From Tannerellaceae bacterium (GTDB lineage Bacteria > Bacteroidota > Bacteroidia > Bacteroidales > Tannerellaceae): a DNA stretch of 64,000 bases. The first letter of the stretch is position 1. Every line of letters begins with the position of its first letter. Below the pieces are notes generated by a model. It searched no databases and was not told where the DNA came from. It saw only the letters and a list, made by a program, of their open reading frames with translations. Shown here piece by piece: positions 18,937-28,899 of the stretch. The position numbers were made by a program, and so were the translations under genes. The DNA is taken from positions 35,553 through 99,552 of the forward strand of contig JAJQEE010000114.1 in assembly GCA_021201865.1 (NCBI GenBank), written 5' to 3'.

Positions 18937-21900
18937 ATGAAAAGAAGAACTAACGATTTGATCCCTATCAAACGGCTATGTGTGGGGATTTCTTTATGCT
19001 GTTTAATCACAGGTGCCCAGGCTGCTCCTGATTTCAGCGCACTTGATAAAAAATTTGATGTACAGCTCTCACTTAACAACGCTACACTCAAATCAGTTGT
19101 AAACTCCTTAAATAAACAGACAGATATCGTATTTTCTTATGATACATCCTTAGGATCTGTTCCTGTAAATAATGTATCCGTAAACGTAGAAGACGAAAAT
19201 ATTGAAGTGATCTTAGACCAGGTATTCAACGGAACGAATATTGAATACCGGATCGATGGCCAGATGGTCGTTCTTTATTCAAACAGAAAAGCAGACACGC
19301 CAGGAGTTTCCGGAATCCAGCAAAGTAACAAACGGGTAACCGGAGTCGTATTAGATGAATTTGGTGAACCTGTAATCGGAGCCAACGTTGTGGTAAAAGG
19401 TACAACGAATGGTATGATCACCGGCTTTGATGGTGATTTTACCCTGGAAAATGTTCCGGATAATGCAATTCTTGTCATCTCTTACATTGGTTATGAGCCA
19501 CAAGAAGTGGAAGTAGCTGGTAAAACAATCCTGAATATCACCTTAAGTGAAGACACACAAAAACTGGATGAAATTGTAGTAACCGCTTTAGGTATTAAAC
19601 GTCAGGCACGTTCGATTGGTTATTCAACTGCTTCAGTGAGTGGGGATGAATTTACAGAAGCCCGTGACCTCAATTTAGGAAATGCTCTTTCAGGAAAAGT
19701 GGCTGGTGTTAGTGTCTCCGGAAATGCAACAGGAGCTGGAGGTAGTAGCCGTGTCACGATTCGTGGTAATGCATCTATTACCGGAAATAACCAGCCATTA
19801 TACGTAATTGATGGTATTCCTTTTGATAATAGCAATTTTGGAAATGCCGGACAATGGGGTGGTTTAGATATGGGGGATGGTCTGAACGCTATCAACCCAG
19901 ATGATATTGCAGAAATCCAGGTATTGAAAGGTGCAGCAGCTTCTGCTCTATATGGATATCGTGGAGGTAACGGAGCTATCCTTATTACCACTAAAACCGG
20001 TACACAAAAGGGAGTAAATATAGAGTTTAATAATAACCTAACCTTTAACCCTATCTATGATTATCGTGATTTCCAGACAGTATATGGACAAGGTACACGC
20101 GGAGTACGTCCACTATCTGCAGAAAGTGCTAAGCAAACAGCTACTTCAAACTGGGGTGAGACAATGGGTGGTGGAAAAACTGCTGTAAATTTCCTGGGTA
20201 ATGAGTATGATTATAATATGAAAGACAACTGGGGAAATTTCTATCGTCTAAGTATGACCGAAAATGCATCCTTAGGTATCAGTGGAAAAAGTGATAATAT
20301 TTCTTATCGCTTTGGTATCTCCAATGTCTATGACCGTTCCATGTTGCCTAATGCAGGTTTGAGCCAGCAGGGTATCAACATGAACATGGTATATGATATT
20401 ACCTCTAAATTAACCCTGACAGTAAATGGTAATTATGCCTTTGAAAAGGTTAAAAACCGTGCGAATCTTTCAGATGGTAATGGTAACGTAAACGCTACTT
20501 TATTATATTTTGCCAACACGACAGATGTCAGATGGATGAAGCCCAGAGTAGATGCGGAAGGAAATGAGTTAATTCCCAGTAATAGTGTTTATTTCAATAA
20601 TCCATATTTTCTTCAATACGATAAAAGTAATGAAACTAACCGTAACCGTTTAACGGGGGGTATGACATTAAAATATGATATTTATGAATGGTTATATGCA
20701 CAGGGACAGGTTACACGTGATGGTTATACGTTGGAATTCCGCCAGGTACAACCTATGGGAGCTGCCGCTGACCCGGGTGGGTATTTGAATGAATATTCAA
20801 GAAACTTTTCAGAGGTAAACCTGAATTTCCTAATCGGATTCAATAAAAAATTCGGGGATTTCTCTGTGAATGCAACTGTCGGAGGAAACCGTTTACGTAA
20901 TATTTGGAAACAATTCGGTACCAATGGAAATATTAAATCTTTCCTTGTACCGGGAACCTGGGCTGCAAGTAATGTAAGTAGCCCTATGTATGCTAAATCT
21001 TATGAAGAATACCGCGTAAACTCTATCTATGCAACAGCTGATTTCGGTTATAAGGATTTCTTATTCCTGAATTTCACAGGACGTAATGACTGGTTCTCTA
21101 CCTTGAATCCGGATACCAACAGCTATTTCTATCCCTCTGTAAGTGCCAGTTTCATGTTTAGCGAAGCATTCGAATTACCGGAATGGATTTATTCTGGTAA
21201 ATTAAGAGGTGCTTTTGCAACGGCATCTAATGGTACAACTCCTTATCAGACAGGATTATATTATACAACTACAGATTACCAGGTTCAAGGACAATCTGTA
21301 GGTATGGTAAAAGATGGTAGTAGTGTACCTGACCCTTATCTGAAACCGGTACAGATCTCAGAATGGGAAGTAGGGTTAAATGTTCAATTCTTTGACAATC
21401 GGCTGGGATTTGACTTTGCTTATTATACCAAAAATACAAAAGATGATATTGCTGAAATAAGCACAAGCCAGGCTTCCGGATTTAACAAAGCGATTATGAA
21501 CATTGGTGAGATCAGAAATAACGGTATTGAACTCATGATTCATGGAGTACCTGTAAGGAAAAATGGCTTCATGTGGAATACGACCTTTAATATTGCGTAC
21601 AATAACAGTAAGATTCTCTATTTGGGAGAAGGTGTGGAATATTTGACTTTGGACGGAGCTACTGCCAATGGAGATGCAGCCTCCATTACGAATGTGGTAG
21701 GAAGCAGTTATGGCCAGATCTATGGTTATAAATATCTTAGGGATGAAAATGGAAATAAGGTATATGACGAATCAGGACTACCTATGGCAACAGAGCAGCA
21801 GGAAGCCCTGGGAAGTGGGGTATATAAAGTAACCGGAGGTTTCAGAAATGAGTTTTTATATAAAAACTGGTCACTGGCATTCCTGTTGGATTATAAATTT

Positions 21901-22341
21901 GGAGCAAAAATATTCTCAGGAACAAATCTGAATGCATATAGTAACGGTTTACACAAAAATACGCTGGAAGGTCGTGAAACCGGATTTACCAATACATATA
22001 TAAACGAAAATGGAGAGGCTATTCAGGTAACCGCTGAGGCACAGGATTACTGGCAACAAATCGCTTCCCGTAAGATTACAGAAGAATTTGTATATGATGC
22101 CAGCTTTATCAAACTGAGAGAACTATCACTTGGATATACCTTCCCAGCTTCTATGCTGAAAGTTAAATATGTGAAAGGTCTTTCTTTATCTCTTGTCGGA
22201 CGTAACTTATGGACCATCATGAAACATACGCCGAATATTGATCCTGAATCATCCATCAATAACACCAATGGACAAGGACTTGAGTTGAATGGGTATCCTA
22301 CTACCAGATCCATAGGATTCAACCTGAATGTAAAATTCTAA
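18937..22341 (+). CDS. SusC/RagA-type TonB-linked receptor with N-terminal STN signalling domain
   Basis: 1134 aa. Signal peptide (LCVGISLCCLITGAQAA), then an STN domain (about 38-105: FDVQLSLNNATLKSVVNSLN through VEVILDQVFNGTNIEYRI), then a carboxypeptidase-regulatory-like domain (RVTGVVLDEFGEPVIGANVV), a plug (LDEIVVTALGIKRQ, PLYVIDGIPFDN, EIQVLKGAAASALYG) and a barrel ending STRSIGFNLNVKF-like with a terminal Phe. STN-containing receptors usually signal through a FecR anti-sigma to an ECF sigma factor. Such a pair lies at 28212-29886, about 6 kb downstream, so a link is plausible (inference). Partner SusD-like protein follows after 13 bases. Confidence 0.95.
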   Translation: MKRRTNDLIPIKRLCVGISLCCLITGAQAAPDFSALDKKFDVQLSLNNATLKSVVNSLNKQTDIVFSYDTSLGSVPVNNVSVNVEDENIEVILDQVFNGTNIEYRIDGQMVVLYSNRKADTPGVSGIQQSNKRVTGVVLDEFGEPVIGANVVVKGTTNGMITGFDGDFTLENVPDNAILVISYIGYEPQEVEVAGKTILNITLSEDTQKLDEIVVTALGIKRQARSIGYSTASVSGDEFTEARDLNLGNALSGKVAGVSVSGNATGAGGSSRVTIRGNASITGNNQPLYVIDGIPFDNSNFGNAGQWGGLDMGDGLNAINPDDIAEIQVLKGAAASALYGYRGGNGAILITTKTGTQKGVNIEFNNNLTFNPIYDYRDFQTVYGQGTRGVRPLSAESAKQTATSNWGETMGGGKTAVNFLGNEYDYNMKDNWGNFYRLSMTENASLGISGKSDNISYRFGISNVYDRSMLPNAGLSQQGINMNMVYDITSKLTLTVNGNYAFEKVKNRANLSDGNGNVNATLLYFANTTDVRWMKPRVDAEGNELIPSNSVYFNNPYFLQYDKSNETNRNRLTGGMTLKYDIYEWLYAQGQVTRDGYTLEFRQVQPMGAAADPGGYLNEYSRNFSEVNLNFLIGFNKKFGDFSVNATVGGNRLRNIWKQFGTNGNIKSFLVPGTWAASNVSSPMYAKSYEEYRVNSIYATADFGYKDFLFLNFTGRNDWFSTLNPDTNSYFYPSVSASFMFSEAFELPEWIYSGKLRGAFATASNGTTPYQTGLYYTTTDYQVQGQSVGMVKDGSSVPDPYLKPVQISEWEVGLNVQFFDNRLGFDFAYYTKNTKDDIAEISTSQASGFNKAIMNIGEIRNNGIELMIHGVPVRKNGFMWNTTFNIAYNNSKILYLGEGVEYLTLDGATANGDAASITNVVGSSYGQIYGYKYLRDENGNKVYDESGLPMATEQQEALGSGVYKVTGGFRNEFLYKNWSLAFLLDYKFGAKIFSGTNLNAYSNGLHKNTLEGRETGFTNTYINENGEAIQVTAEAQDYWQQIASRKITEEFVYDASFIKLRELSLGYTFPASMLKVKYVKGLSLSLVGRNLWTIMKHTPNIDPESSINNTNGQGLELNGYPTTRSIGFNLNVKF

Positions 22342-22354
22342 AAATCAGACTAAG

Positions 22355-23950
22355 ATGAAAAAAGGAATATTAGTTATTACAACGTCTCTCTGCTTAATGC
22401 TAACATCCATAGGATGTAGTGACTTCGGGGATTTGAATGTAGACCCGGAAAATATTACTGCCGAAAGTATGGACTATACCCTGTTATTTACAAATGTACA
22501 GGTATATACATATGGGACTGAATATGATATATGGAGAAATGCTGCTATTTATATTAGCTCTATGATTCAGCACCATGCTTCTGTTGACTGGTCGCAGGGA
22601 GATAAATACACCTACAGTGACAATTATAACCAGGCTTACTGGGATAGGACCTATCCGAATGGAATACTGAATGCTGTTACTCTTATTCATCAATGGAAAG
22701 ATAATGAAGAATATCAGGCTGAATATAATATGGTGAGAATCCTGCGGGTTATTCTAATGCAACGAATGACAGATATGTATGGAGACGTACCTTATTCTGA
22801 AGCAGGATTAGGGTATATTGAAAGTATTGGAAAACCAAAATACGATACACAGGAAAGTATTTATATGGATATGCTGAACGAACTGAAAGAAGCAGGAGAA
22901 GCATTAGCCTCTATCAGTAGTAGTAAAATCGGAGCTAAAGATATCATGTATGGTGGAAATACCACTCAATGGAGAAAATTAGCTTATTCATTGATGGTAC
23001 GTGTAGCAATGCGTTTGACAAAAGTCGCACCTGATACAGCCAGTACATGGGTAAATACAGCATTGTCTGGTGGTATTTTTGAAAGTAATGATGACAATTG
23101 TATCGTTACACACGAAGGAGCAGTGGAAACTACCAACGCAGCAGAACCTTATGGAAAAGTATATTCTCATGAAGATGTTACAGGATGGCGTTTAAGCAAC
23201 ACATTCGTAAACCAGTTGAAAAATACTGGTGATCCCCGCTTATCTCTAATTGGAACCGTAGTGGGTGAATCACTGGTTTCTACTAATCAGTATAGCAGTG
23301 GAAACTGGGAATATGGTGACACAACAGCAGTCGTACAGTTAGGTATGCCGAACGGACGTGATGTTCAGGGAGGAGATTTAGATATCTCTAAAGAACCGAA
23401 CTACCCGGGAACAGCAGACGATGGATATTTAGGTTTAAGATATTATTCTGTACCAAACCGTTATACATTTGCTCGTCCGGATGCTCCGACTTTGGTGGTT
23501 ACTTATTCTACCATTCAATTATTATTGGCAGAAGCCGCTTATCGCGGTTATATTCCGGGAAGTGCTGAAGAGTATTATAATGAAGGTGTAAGAGCAGCTA
23601 TCAAACAATTTACAGCTTATGGAGTAGATATCGTAACAGATGCTCAGATCAATTATTATTTATCTCAGAATCCATATAATGCGTCTACAGCGCTGGAGCA
23701 AATCAATGTTCAATATTGGATTGCAACGTATTGTGATGAGTACGAGGCTTTTGCTAACTGGAGAAGATCCGGTTATCCGGTACTGATTCCTGTTAACTAT
23801 ATAGGAAATGTAACCAATGGAACGATTCCACGCAGATTTACCTACAATACAGGGGAAGCTGTGGTAAATACAGAAAATTACCTGGAAGCAGTACGTCGGT
23901 TAAATAATGGTGATACCATGACCTCCAGAGTTTGGTGGGATGCAGAATGA
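22355..23950 (+). CDS. SusD-like outer-membrane lipoprotein (SusD-like_2 type)
   Basis: 531 aa. Lipoprotein signal with lipobox TSIGC (Cys about 21), then SDFGDLNVDPENIT, the characteristic mature start of the second SusD family, in which DLN-DP replaces the classic SusD start. Helical repeats follow (VRILRVILMQRMTDMYGDVPYSEA). The C-terminus is Tyr/Asn-rich and ends RLNNGDTMTSRVWWDAE, typical of the family. Some members pair with receptors for peptides or unusual glycans, so the substrate is open. No hydrolase is adjacent, which also argues that this pair is not a standard glycan-degradation locus. A terminator follows at 23971. Confidence 0.92.
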   Translation: MKKGILVITTSLCLMLTSIGCSDFGDLNVDPENITAESMDYTLLFTNVQVYTYGTEYDIWRNAAIYISSMIQHHASVDWSQGDKYTYSDNYNQAYWDRTYPNGILNAVTLIHQWKDNEEYQAEYNMVRILRVILMQRMTDMYGDVPYSEAGLGYIESIGKPKYDTQESIYMDMLNELKEAGEALASISSSKIGAKDIMYGGNTTQWRKLAYSLMVRVAMRLTKVAPDTASTWVNTALSGGIFESNDDNCIVTHEGAVETTNAAEPYGKVYSHEDVTGWRLSNTFVNQLKNTGDPRLSLIGTVVGESLVSTNQYSSGNWEYGDTTAVVQLGMPNGRDVQGGDLDISKEPNYPGTADDGYLGLRYYSVPNRYTFARPDAPTLVVTYSTIQLLLAEAAYRGYIPGSAEEYYNEGVRAAIKQFTAYGVDIVTDAQINYYLSQNPYNASTALEQINVQYWIATYCDEYEAFANWRRSGYPVLIPVNYIGNVTNGTIPRRFTYNTGEAVVNTENYLEAVRRLNNGDTMTSRVWWDAE

Positions 23951-23970
23951 TAATTTTTACTATTAATGAT

Positions 23971-24006
23971 AAAAGGACAATCTTTTCAGGTTGTCCTTTT
24001 TATTTT
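23971..24006 (+). terminator. Rho-independent terminator of the STN-SusC/SusD operon
   Basis: AAAAGGACAA-TCTTTTCAGG-TTGTCCTTTT hairpin followed by T-rich sequence, 20 bases after the SusD-like stop codon. Confidence 0.9.
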
Positions 24007-24106
24007 TAAGAAATAATTTTTTTATTAAATTAAATTATATTTAAATTTAGACCAATCTTACTTTATCCAATATTAGAAGTGAATTTTTACTTAAATATAT
24101 AATATT

Positions 24107-25565
24107 ATGAAAGTCAGCAGTTGTTTATTTAAATTAAAATGGGCTATTTTATTTAGTTTTTTCTCGCCTTTTTTATTAGCACAAACTGATCCTTTAATAA
24201 AAGGAACTGGTATTAATGATGGGAGAGAAGTTGAACCAGGAAAAGAATATGATTATACTATCACGTATGGTGATAAAGGATCTATGCCTGTAAATTATGT
24301 ATCTTTAGTACAATGGACTGTTTCTGGTGGTGTTTTAAAAAGTAAACACCCAGAGAAGCCCCTCATTACAGTTATTTGGGATAAAGATGAAATAAAGGGG
24401 GAAATTATAGCAAAGCAAGTCCATTATGTGAATTCACAAAATAAACATGCTTTTACTGAAACCTGGGCAACAGTAGCAATTAAAAAAGAGGGTGGAAATG
24501 GAGAAGTTCCACCAGTTGGAGAATTTGAAATACAATGTGAGGATGTTGTTGATGTTAATCAGGATTTTAATGTTACTATCCGGCCTTTGTGGACCAATAC
24601 CATTTATGAGTGTTGGGGGGGATAATCTGGTAGTTAAACAAATTTCATCTAATCAATGGTCAAAAGTATGTCAATTTACTTCTCCAGGTACTAAGACTAT
24701 CCATGCAAGGATTAATGCAGATCAAGTTGTGCAGGGGAGTAAAACTATTTCTGTTTTACCCACTCAAATTACAGGTCCTTCTACTTTATGTGAAAGTATG
24801 ACTTATTCTGTTGATGATTTACCCATTGGATTTAAAGTTGATAAATGGGTAGTAAGTAATAGTTTAGAAATTGTATCAGGACAAAATACCAATCAATTGA
24901 CAATAAAACCCACAACATTATCTTCATATGGGGCATCTGAAGGAACAATAACTGCTTATATAGGAAATAAAACTATTACAAAAAGAGTGAGTTTAAATAC
25001 ACCATTAGCACGTTATTATAATGTTTCTCTTCCTAATAAGATAGTAACAGAGCATGAATATTACAATGAGTGTAAAATTTCCTGGTTAGGAAGTGGAGAT
25101 ATTTTAGAATATAATTGGAGTTGTACAGGATTTCAAGTAATAGATCATACGGAAAGGGTTCCTGGTGATTTTATCCGTTTGCGTCCTGTTTCTCCGGGAA
25201 GTACAGCACAAATTTTAGTAAGGGCAAGGAATCGCTGTGGATGGGGAGAACCAGCTCTCTATGGAAGAGAAGTAACGCGTTATCCGACTCGTAGTTTGTA
25301 TAATATATATTCTGATAATACCGGTGTGGTTTTTGTTCGCAAAAATGAAACATATGCAGATGCATTTATCGGTCCGGGTAATTATGGGGAGTTCTCTTTA
25401 AATTATGAACTCTATAATCAGGCTACTGGAAATTTAATAGATAAAGGAAAAATGGATAATTCGGGAGGAACTGTTGATTTCAGCCGTTTCCCTAAAGGTA
25501 TTTATATCTTCAATTTAAATGTAGATGCTGAAAACAGACAAACTCATAGATTAATTATCAAATAA
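24107..25565 (+). CDS. Secreted Ig/PKD-like protein with T9SS-type C-terminal domain (frame broken once)
   Basis: About 485 aa after repair. Signal peptide (WAILFSFFSPFLLAQ), then three or so beta-sandwich repeats. One has the common Bacteroidota form ITGPSTLCESMTYSVDDLP, GFKVDKWVVS, then SGQNTNQLTIKP. The C-terminus resembles a type A T9SS sorting domain (YELYNQATGNLIDKGKM, PKGIYIFNLNVDAENRQ, ending HRLIIK). The break is an extra G in the seven-G run at 24615-24621; removing one joins the two frames as YECWGDNLVVK. The gene is visibly more AT-rich than its neighbours and stands alone between two terminators. It is a likely cell-surface or secreted protein; ligand unknown. Recent acquisition is possible. 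Confidence 0.72.
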
Positions 25566-25589
25566 AACTATAAATTCATTTTGCTTAAT

Positions 25590-25622
25590 TTAGCCCGGTA
25601 ATTTTACCGGGCTATTTATTTA
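25590..25622 (+). terminator. Terminator after the T9SS-type protein
   Basis: AGCCCGGTAA (25592-25601) and TTACCGGGCT (25604-25613) form a perfect 10-base stem, followed by ATTTATTTAT. It lies 27 bases after the stop codon. Confidence 0.85.
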
Positions 25623-25734
25623 TAACCACTGTCTAAAAATTAGACAAATGTTACCTCCTGCTTCCAACTGAATCCTCTTTTTATTGATCAACAAAAAGAA
25701 ACGGAGTAGCTTTGGAAAATAGAACTGGTATATC

Positions 25735-28095
25735 ATGAAAAACATCTCTTTCAAACTCATTTTCCGAAGTTGGTGGCGTAATAAGACATTTACTGTGATC
25801 TCTATCCTGAGTCTGGCTGTTGGGATTGCTTGTACCAATCTGTTAGCTGCTTTTGTCATCCATGAATATAATATAGAAGCAAATAACCCGAACCGGGACC
25901 GGATCGTAGTCTTACAGAAACTTTTGACTGAGATAAACCATCGTTTTATTACTTATCAACCGGCTCATTTTCCTGAATTATTTATCAGCGAAGTACCGGA
26001 GTTGGATCGGTCTTGTACGATAAACGATTTATCTGGTTCCACTTTTAAGGTGGGGGAATATGTTTACACCGGCTTTAAGATTTTTGAAACGGATACCAAT
26101 TTTATCCGTCTGTTTCCTCAACAGGTATTGATGGGGAGTCTGGAAGAGGCCTTGAATGATCCCAATAAAATAGTTTTGTCAGAATCTTCTGCCAGACAAC
26201 TATTTGGGAGTGAGAATCCGGTTGGGCAGATGATCCGGATGCAAAAAATGTCAACAGGCTTTCCAGGGGATATACGACCCATCCAGACATTAACTGTTTC
26301 TGCAATCGTTAAAAATGACCATCAGGCTGCTTTGATGTTTGATGCTTTCTTTTTCGGAAGACCCACGACCGGAATCCATTTGTTTCTTTTAAAGGAAAAT
26401 ACATCCATTGCCCAGCTCCAGGCCAAAACTAAAAACCAGTTTAAAAATCACTCTGACAGCATGGGAAGAAATGTTCAGTATACGTTTCTGAGTATCCCGG
26501 AAGTCTGTTTTGACAAAGAATTGTATAGCTTTCCTTTTAAAAAACCCAACACGGCTATCCTATGGGTTGCTCTCATTTCTGCCATTATGATACTGGTAAT
26601 CGCTTGTTTTAATTATATAAACCTAAGTTTCTCCCGTGTCTTTAATCAATTGTACTCTCTGCATATTCAGAAACTCATGGGAGCAGGGATCAGGCAGCTT
26701 CAGGTGCAATTATTCGCCGATACATGGATGACGGTGGGACTTGGTTTCCTGATCGCCCAATTATTACAGTATGATTTATTATCCATACTAAACAGTATCA
26801 TGTCTGCCGGGGTACCCGCCTCCTTTTTATATACGAACCAGGTCCTGCCGGTCACCTTAGGCCTTATTCTGGTGCTGGCATTTATACCGGCACTCTATAT
26901 GGGAAGTCGCTTACCGGGCATGACGATTGCTGCTTATAATAATTTTTACCGGGGGAAGGCTAAGCAACGTATCATTGCTTTGCTGGCGGTCACTCAGTTT
27001 GTCATATCATTAGTTCTGATCATAGGAACCTTTTCCGTACGCCGGCAACTTTCTCTTTTATATGAAAAAACAGAACATTATAAAAATATTTATGCCTTTT
27101 CCGTAGGTGACAATCAAACTTCTATGCGGCCCCTTATCGATCGTGTTGCCCATCTTCCCGGCATACAAGCCATTGGTTCCAGTAGTGCGACGTTAGATTA
27201 TTCCTTAGGTTACGGAGAGCCATACGTAGAAGATGGGGAAACAAAGTTCCGGTCGATCACCTTTGATGATGGTGACGAAGGAATCATAGATGTGATGGGA
27301 TATAAACTGATTCAGGGGTTGACCTGGGAAGAGGCTATTAAGCTATATGTAAATCCGGTATATCTGAACCGGACCTATGCCCAACAACTATTCCCAGATG
27401 GCAATCTTCCGGTAGGGGATATGCTGGTCGTGTATGATGAGATCCATAAAAATTATCCACCCGCCCAACATTTGATCGCCGGGGTGGTGGAAGATTACTT
27501 CAAATCTGATCTGGAAACCCCTGTGCAGGCTGGGATCATTTCCTACAACCGGGACAGAGCGATTTTTCTACAGGTGAAAACAGACCCGAAGCATACGGCT
27601 GAAGTGATCAGGCGTATCTATGAAGAAGGAGATGTCCTTTATCCGGAACAGTTGCTGGAACATAAAAGTATGTATGATGTAATAATGAACCGGAATAAAA
27701 AGATCTTTCAAATGTCGGATCTGCTGATGATGTATTCAATTATCAGTCTTTTGCTCACCTGTTTCGGTCTGTTCGGGATGGCACTGTATGCCATCGAACA
27801 ACGCACGAAGGAGATCGGCATACGCAAAGTGAACGGGTCTGCCACCTGGCAGATCATGCTACTGTTAAACAGCCGTTTTATCGGTTGGATCGGAATTGCT
27901 TATGTAATCGCTGTCCCTGTGGCCTGGTGGCTGCTCAACCAATGGATGCAAAATTTTGTTTACCGTGCCGGCTTCAGCCTCCGGATCTATGTCCTGCCAC
28001 TTGTTCTTGTAGTTGCCATTACTTTGTTGACCGTAAGCTGGCACAGCTACCGGGCCGCTTCCGGCAACCCTGTAAATGCACTGAAAGATGAGTAA
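25735..28095 (+). CDS. FtsX/MacB-like ABC transporter permease
   Basis: 786 aa inner-membrane protein. The first TM is within about residues 15-40 (KTFTVISILSLAVGIACTN), followed by a large periplasmic MacB-type domain, three TMs near 280-370, a short cytosolic segment, a TM near 415-435, a second periplasmic domain and three C-terminal TMs. The last TM group has the FtsX signature GMALYAIEQRTKEIGIRKVNGS. This is the duplicated-FtsX form common in Bacteroidota, usually linked to antimicrobial peptide or lipid export. No ATPase gene is adjacent, so the partner must be elsewhere. It may also serve as a signalling or mechanotransmission permease. Confidence 0.85.
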   Translation: MKNISFKLIFRSWWRNKTFTVISILSLAVGIACTNLLAAFVIHEYNIEANNPNRDRIVVLQKLLTEINHRFITYQPAHFPELFISEVPELDRSCTINDLSGSTFKVGEYVYTGFKIFETDTNFIRLFPQQVLMGSLEEALNDPNKIVLSESSARQLFGSENPVGQMIRMQKMSTGFPGDIRPIQTLTVSAIVKNDHQAALMFDAFFFGRPTTGIHLFLLKENTSIAQLQAKTKNQFKNHSDSMGRNVQYTFLSIPEVCFDKELYSFPFKKPNTAILWVALISAIMILVIACFNYINLSFSRVFNQLYSLHIQKLMGAGIRQLQVQLFADTWMTVGLGFLIAQLLQYDLLSILNSIMSAGVPASFLYTNQVLPVTLGLILVLAFIPALYMGSRLPGMTIAAYNNFYRGKAKQRIIALLAVTQFVISLVLIIGTFSVRRQLSLLYEKTEHYKNIYAFSVGDNQTSMRPLIDRVAHLPGIQAIGSSSATLDYSLGYGEPYVEDGETKFRSITFDDGDEGIIDVMGYKLIQGLTWEEAIKLYVNPVYLNRTYAQQLFPDGNLPVGDMLVVYDEIHKNYPPAQHLIAGVVEDYFKSDLETPVQAGIISYNRDRAIFLQVKTDPKHTAEVIRRIYEEGDVLYPEQLLEHKSMYDVIMNRNKKIFQMSDLLMMYSIISLLLTCFGLFGMALYAIEQRTKEIGIRKVNGSATWQIMLLLNSRFIGWIGIAYVIAVPVAWWLLNQWMQNFVYRAGFSLRIYVLPLVLVVAITLLTVSWHSYRAASGNPVNALKDE

Positions 28096-28181
28096 TCAGG
28101 GGAATGAAGGTGATCTGTGTACTAATCATTTTCCAGACGGTTTATTCTGGCTAAATCGTTACCATAATAAATCAAAAAGAT

Positions 28182-28189
28182 TATATTTG
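28182..28189 (+). promoter_or_regulatory. -7 box TATATTTG upstream of the ECF sigma gene
   Basis: Located 22 bases before the ATG at 28212. It matches the housekeeping TAnnTTTG form, implying the sigma gene is not simply self-activated. No good -33 TTTG is seen. Confidence 0.55.
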
Positions 28190-28211
28190 CATCTGTTAGA
28201 CTGAAAAATGT

Positions 28212-28808
28212 ATGGAATACACAGCATCGTTAGTAAAAAGGGTTCGTAAAGGGGAACAGGCCGCGTTTAACGAGCTTTATAGAACGCATTACCTGTCCTT
28301 ACTTTCCTATGCAGAACTATTTTTAGATGCAGATGAAGCAAAGGATGTGGTGCAGGATGTATTCCTCAATACCTGGATCCACAGAGAAAATCTGGATGAA
28401 ACTCTTTCTGTACGTAGCTACCTTTTACGTGCTGTTTATAACTCGGCATTGAATATATTGAAAAAGAAAGGATATTCGGCAGAATATATTTCTTCTTTTG
28501 AATATGAGATCAGCCAGATGGGATCTAAACTGTATGATCCCGATTCAAATGATATTATTCACCGGATCTATAATCAGGAATTAAAAAGTAATATTGAGGC
28601 AGCGATTGATAGTTTACCGGCACGATGTAGAGAAGTTTTTACCTTAAGTTATCTGGAAGACCTTCCCAGTAAGGAGATCAGTGTCCGGCTGGGAATCTCA
28701 TTGAGTACAGTGGAAAACCATATTTATTCAGCATTAAAGCAATTAAGGGAAAAACTGAGACAATATCGGTTTAAGGGAAGTGAAAAAATAGCAATAAGAA
28801 ACAAATAA
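28212..28808 (+). CDS. ECF RNA polymerase sigma factor (sigma-70 family)
   Basis: 198 aa. Region 2 covers about residues 20-85 (AFNELYRTHYLSLLSYAELF, DADEAKDVVQDVFLNTW). Region 4 covers about 130-185 (LPARCREVFTLSYLEDLPSKE, STVENHIYSALKQLREKL). It lacks regions 1 and 3, as ECF factors do. The FecR anti-sigma gene follows after 91 bases, the usual Bacteroidota pairing. Likely target: a TonB receptor with an STN domain, for which the SusC at 18937 is the only candidate in the window. The classical order is sigma, FecR, SusC, SusD; here the receptor lies upstream and apart, so the link is an inference. Confidence 0.93.
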   Translation: MEYTASLVKRVRKGEQAAFNELYRTHYLSLLSYAELFLDADEAKDVVQDVFLNTWIHRENLDETLSVRSYLLRAVYNSALNILKKKGYSAEYISSFEYEISQMGSKLYDPDSNDIIHRIYNQELKSNIEAAIDSLPARCREVFTLSYLEDLPSKEISVRLGISLSTVENHIYSALKQLREKLRQYRFKGSEKIAIRNK

Positions 28809-28899
28809 CTAATTTTTCTTAGCAAAAAAACAAATAATTGCATTTTTAGTTAGGTACTTTGTTCCTATGGATTGTATTAAATGTAGTAATAGGAAAAAA

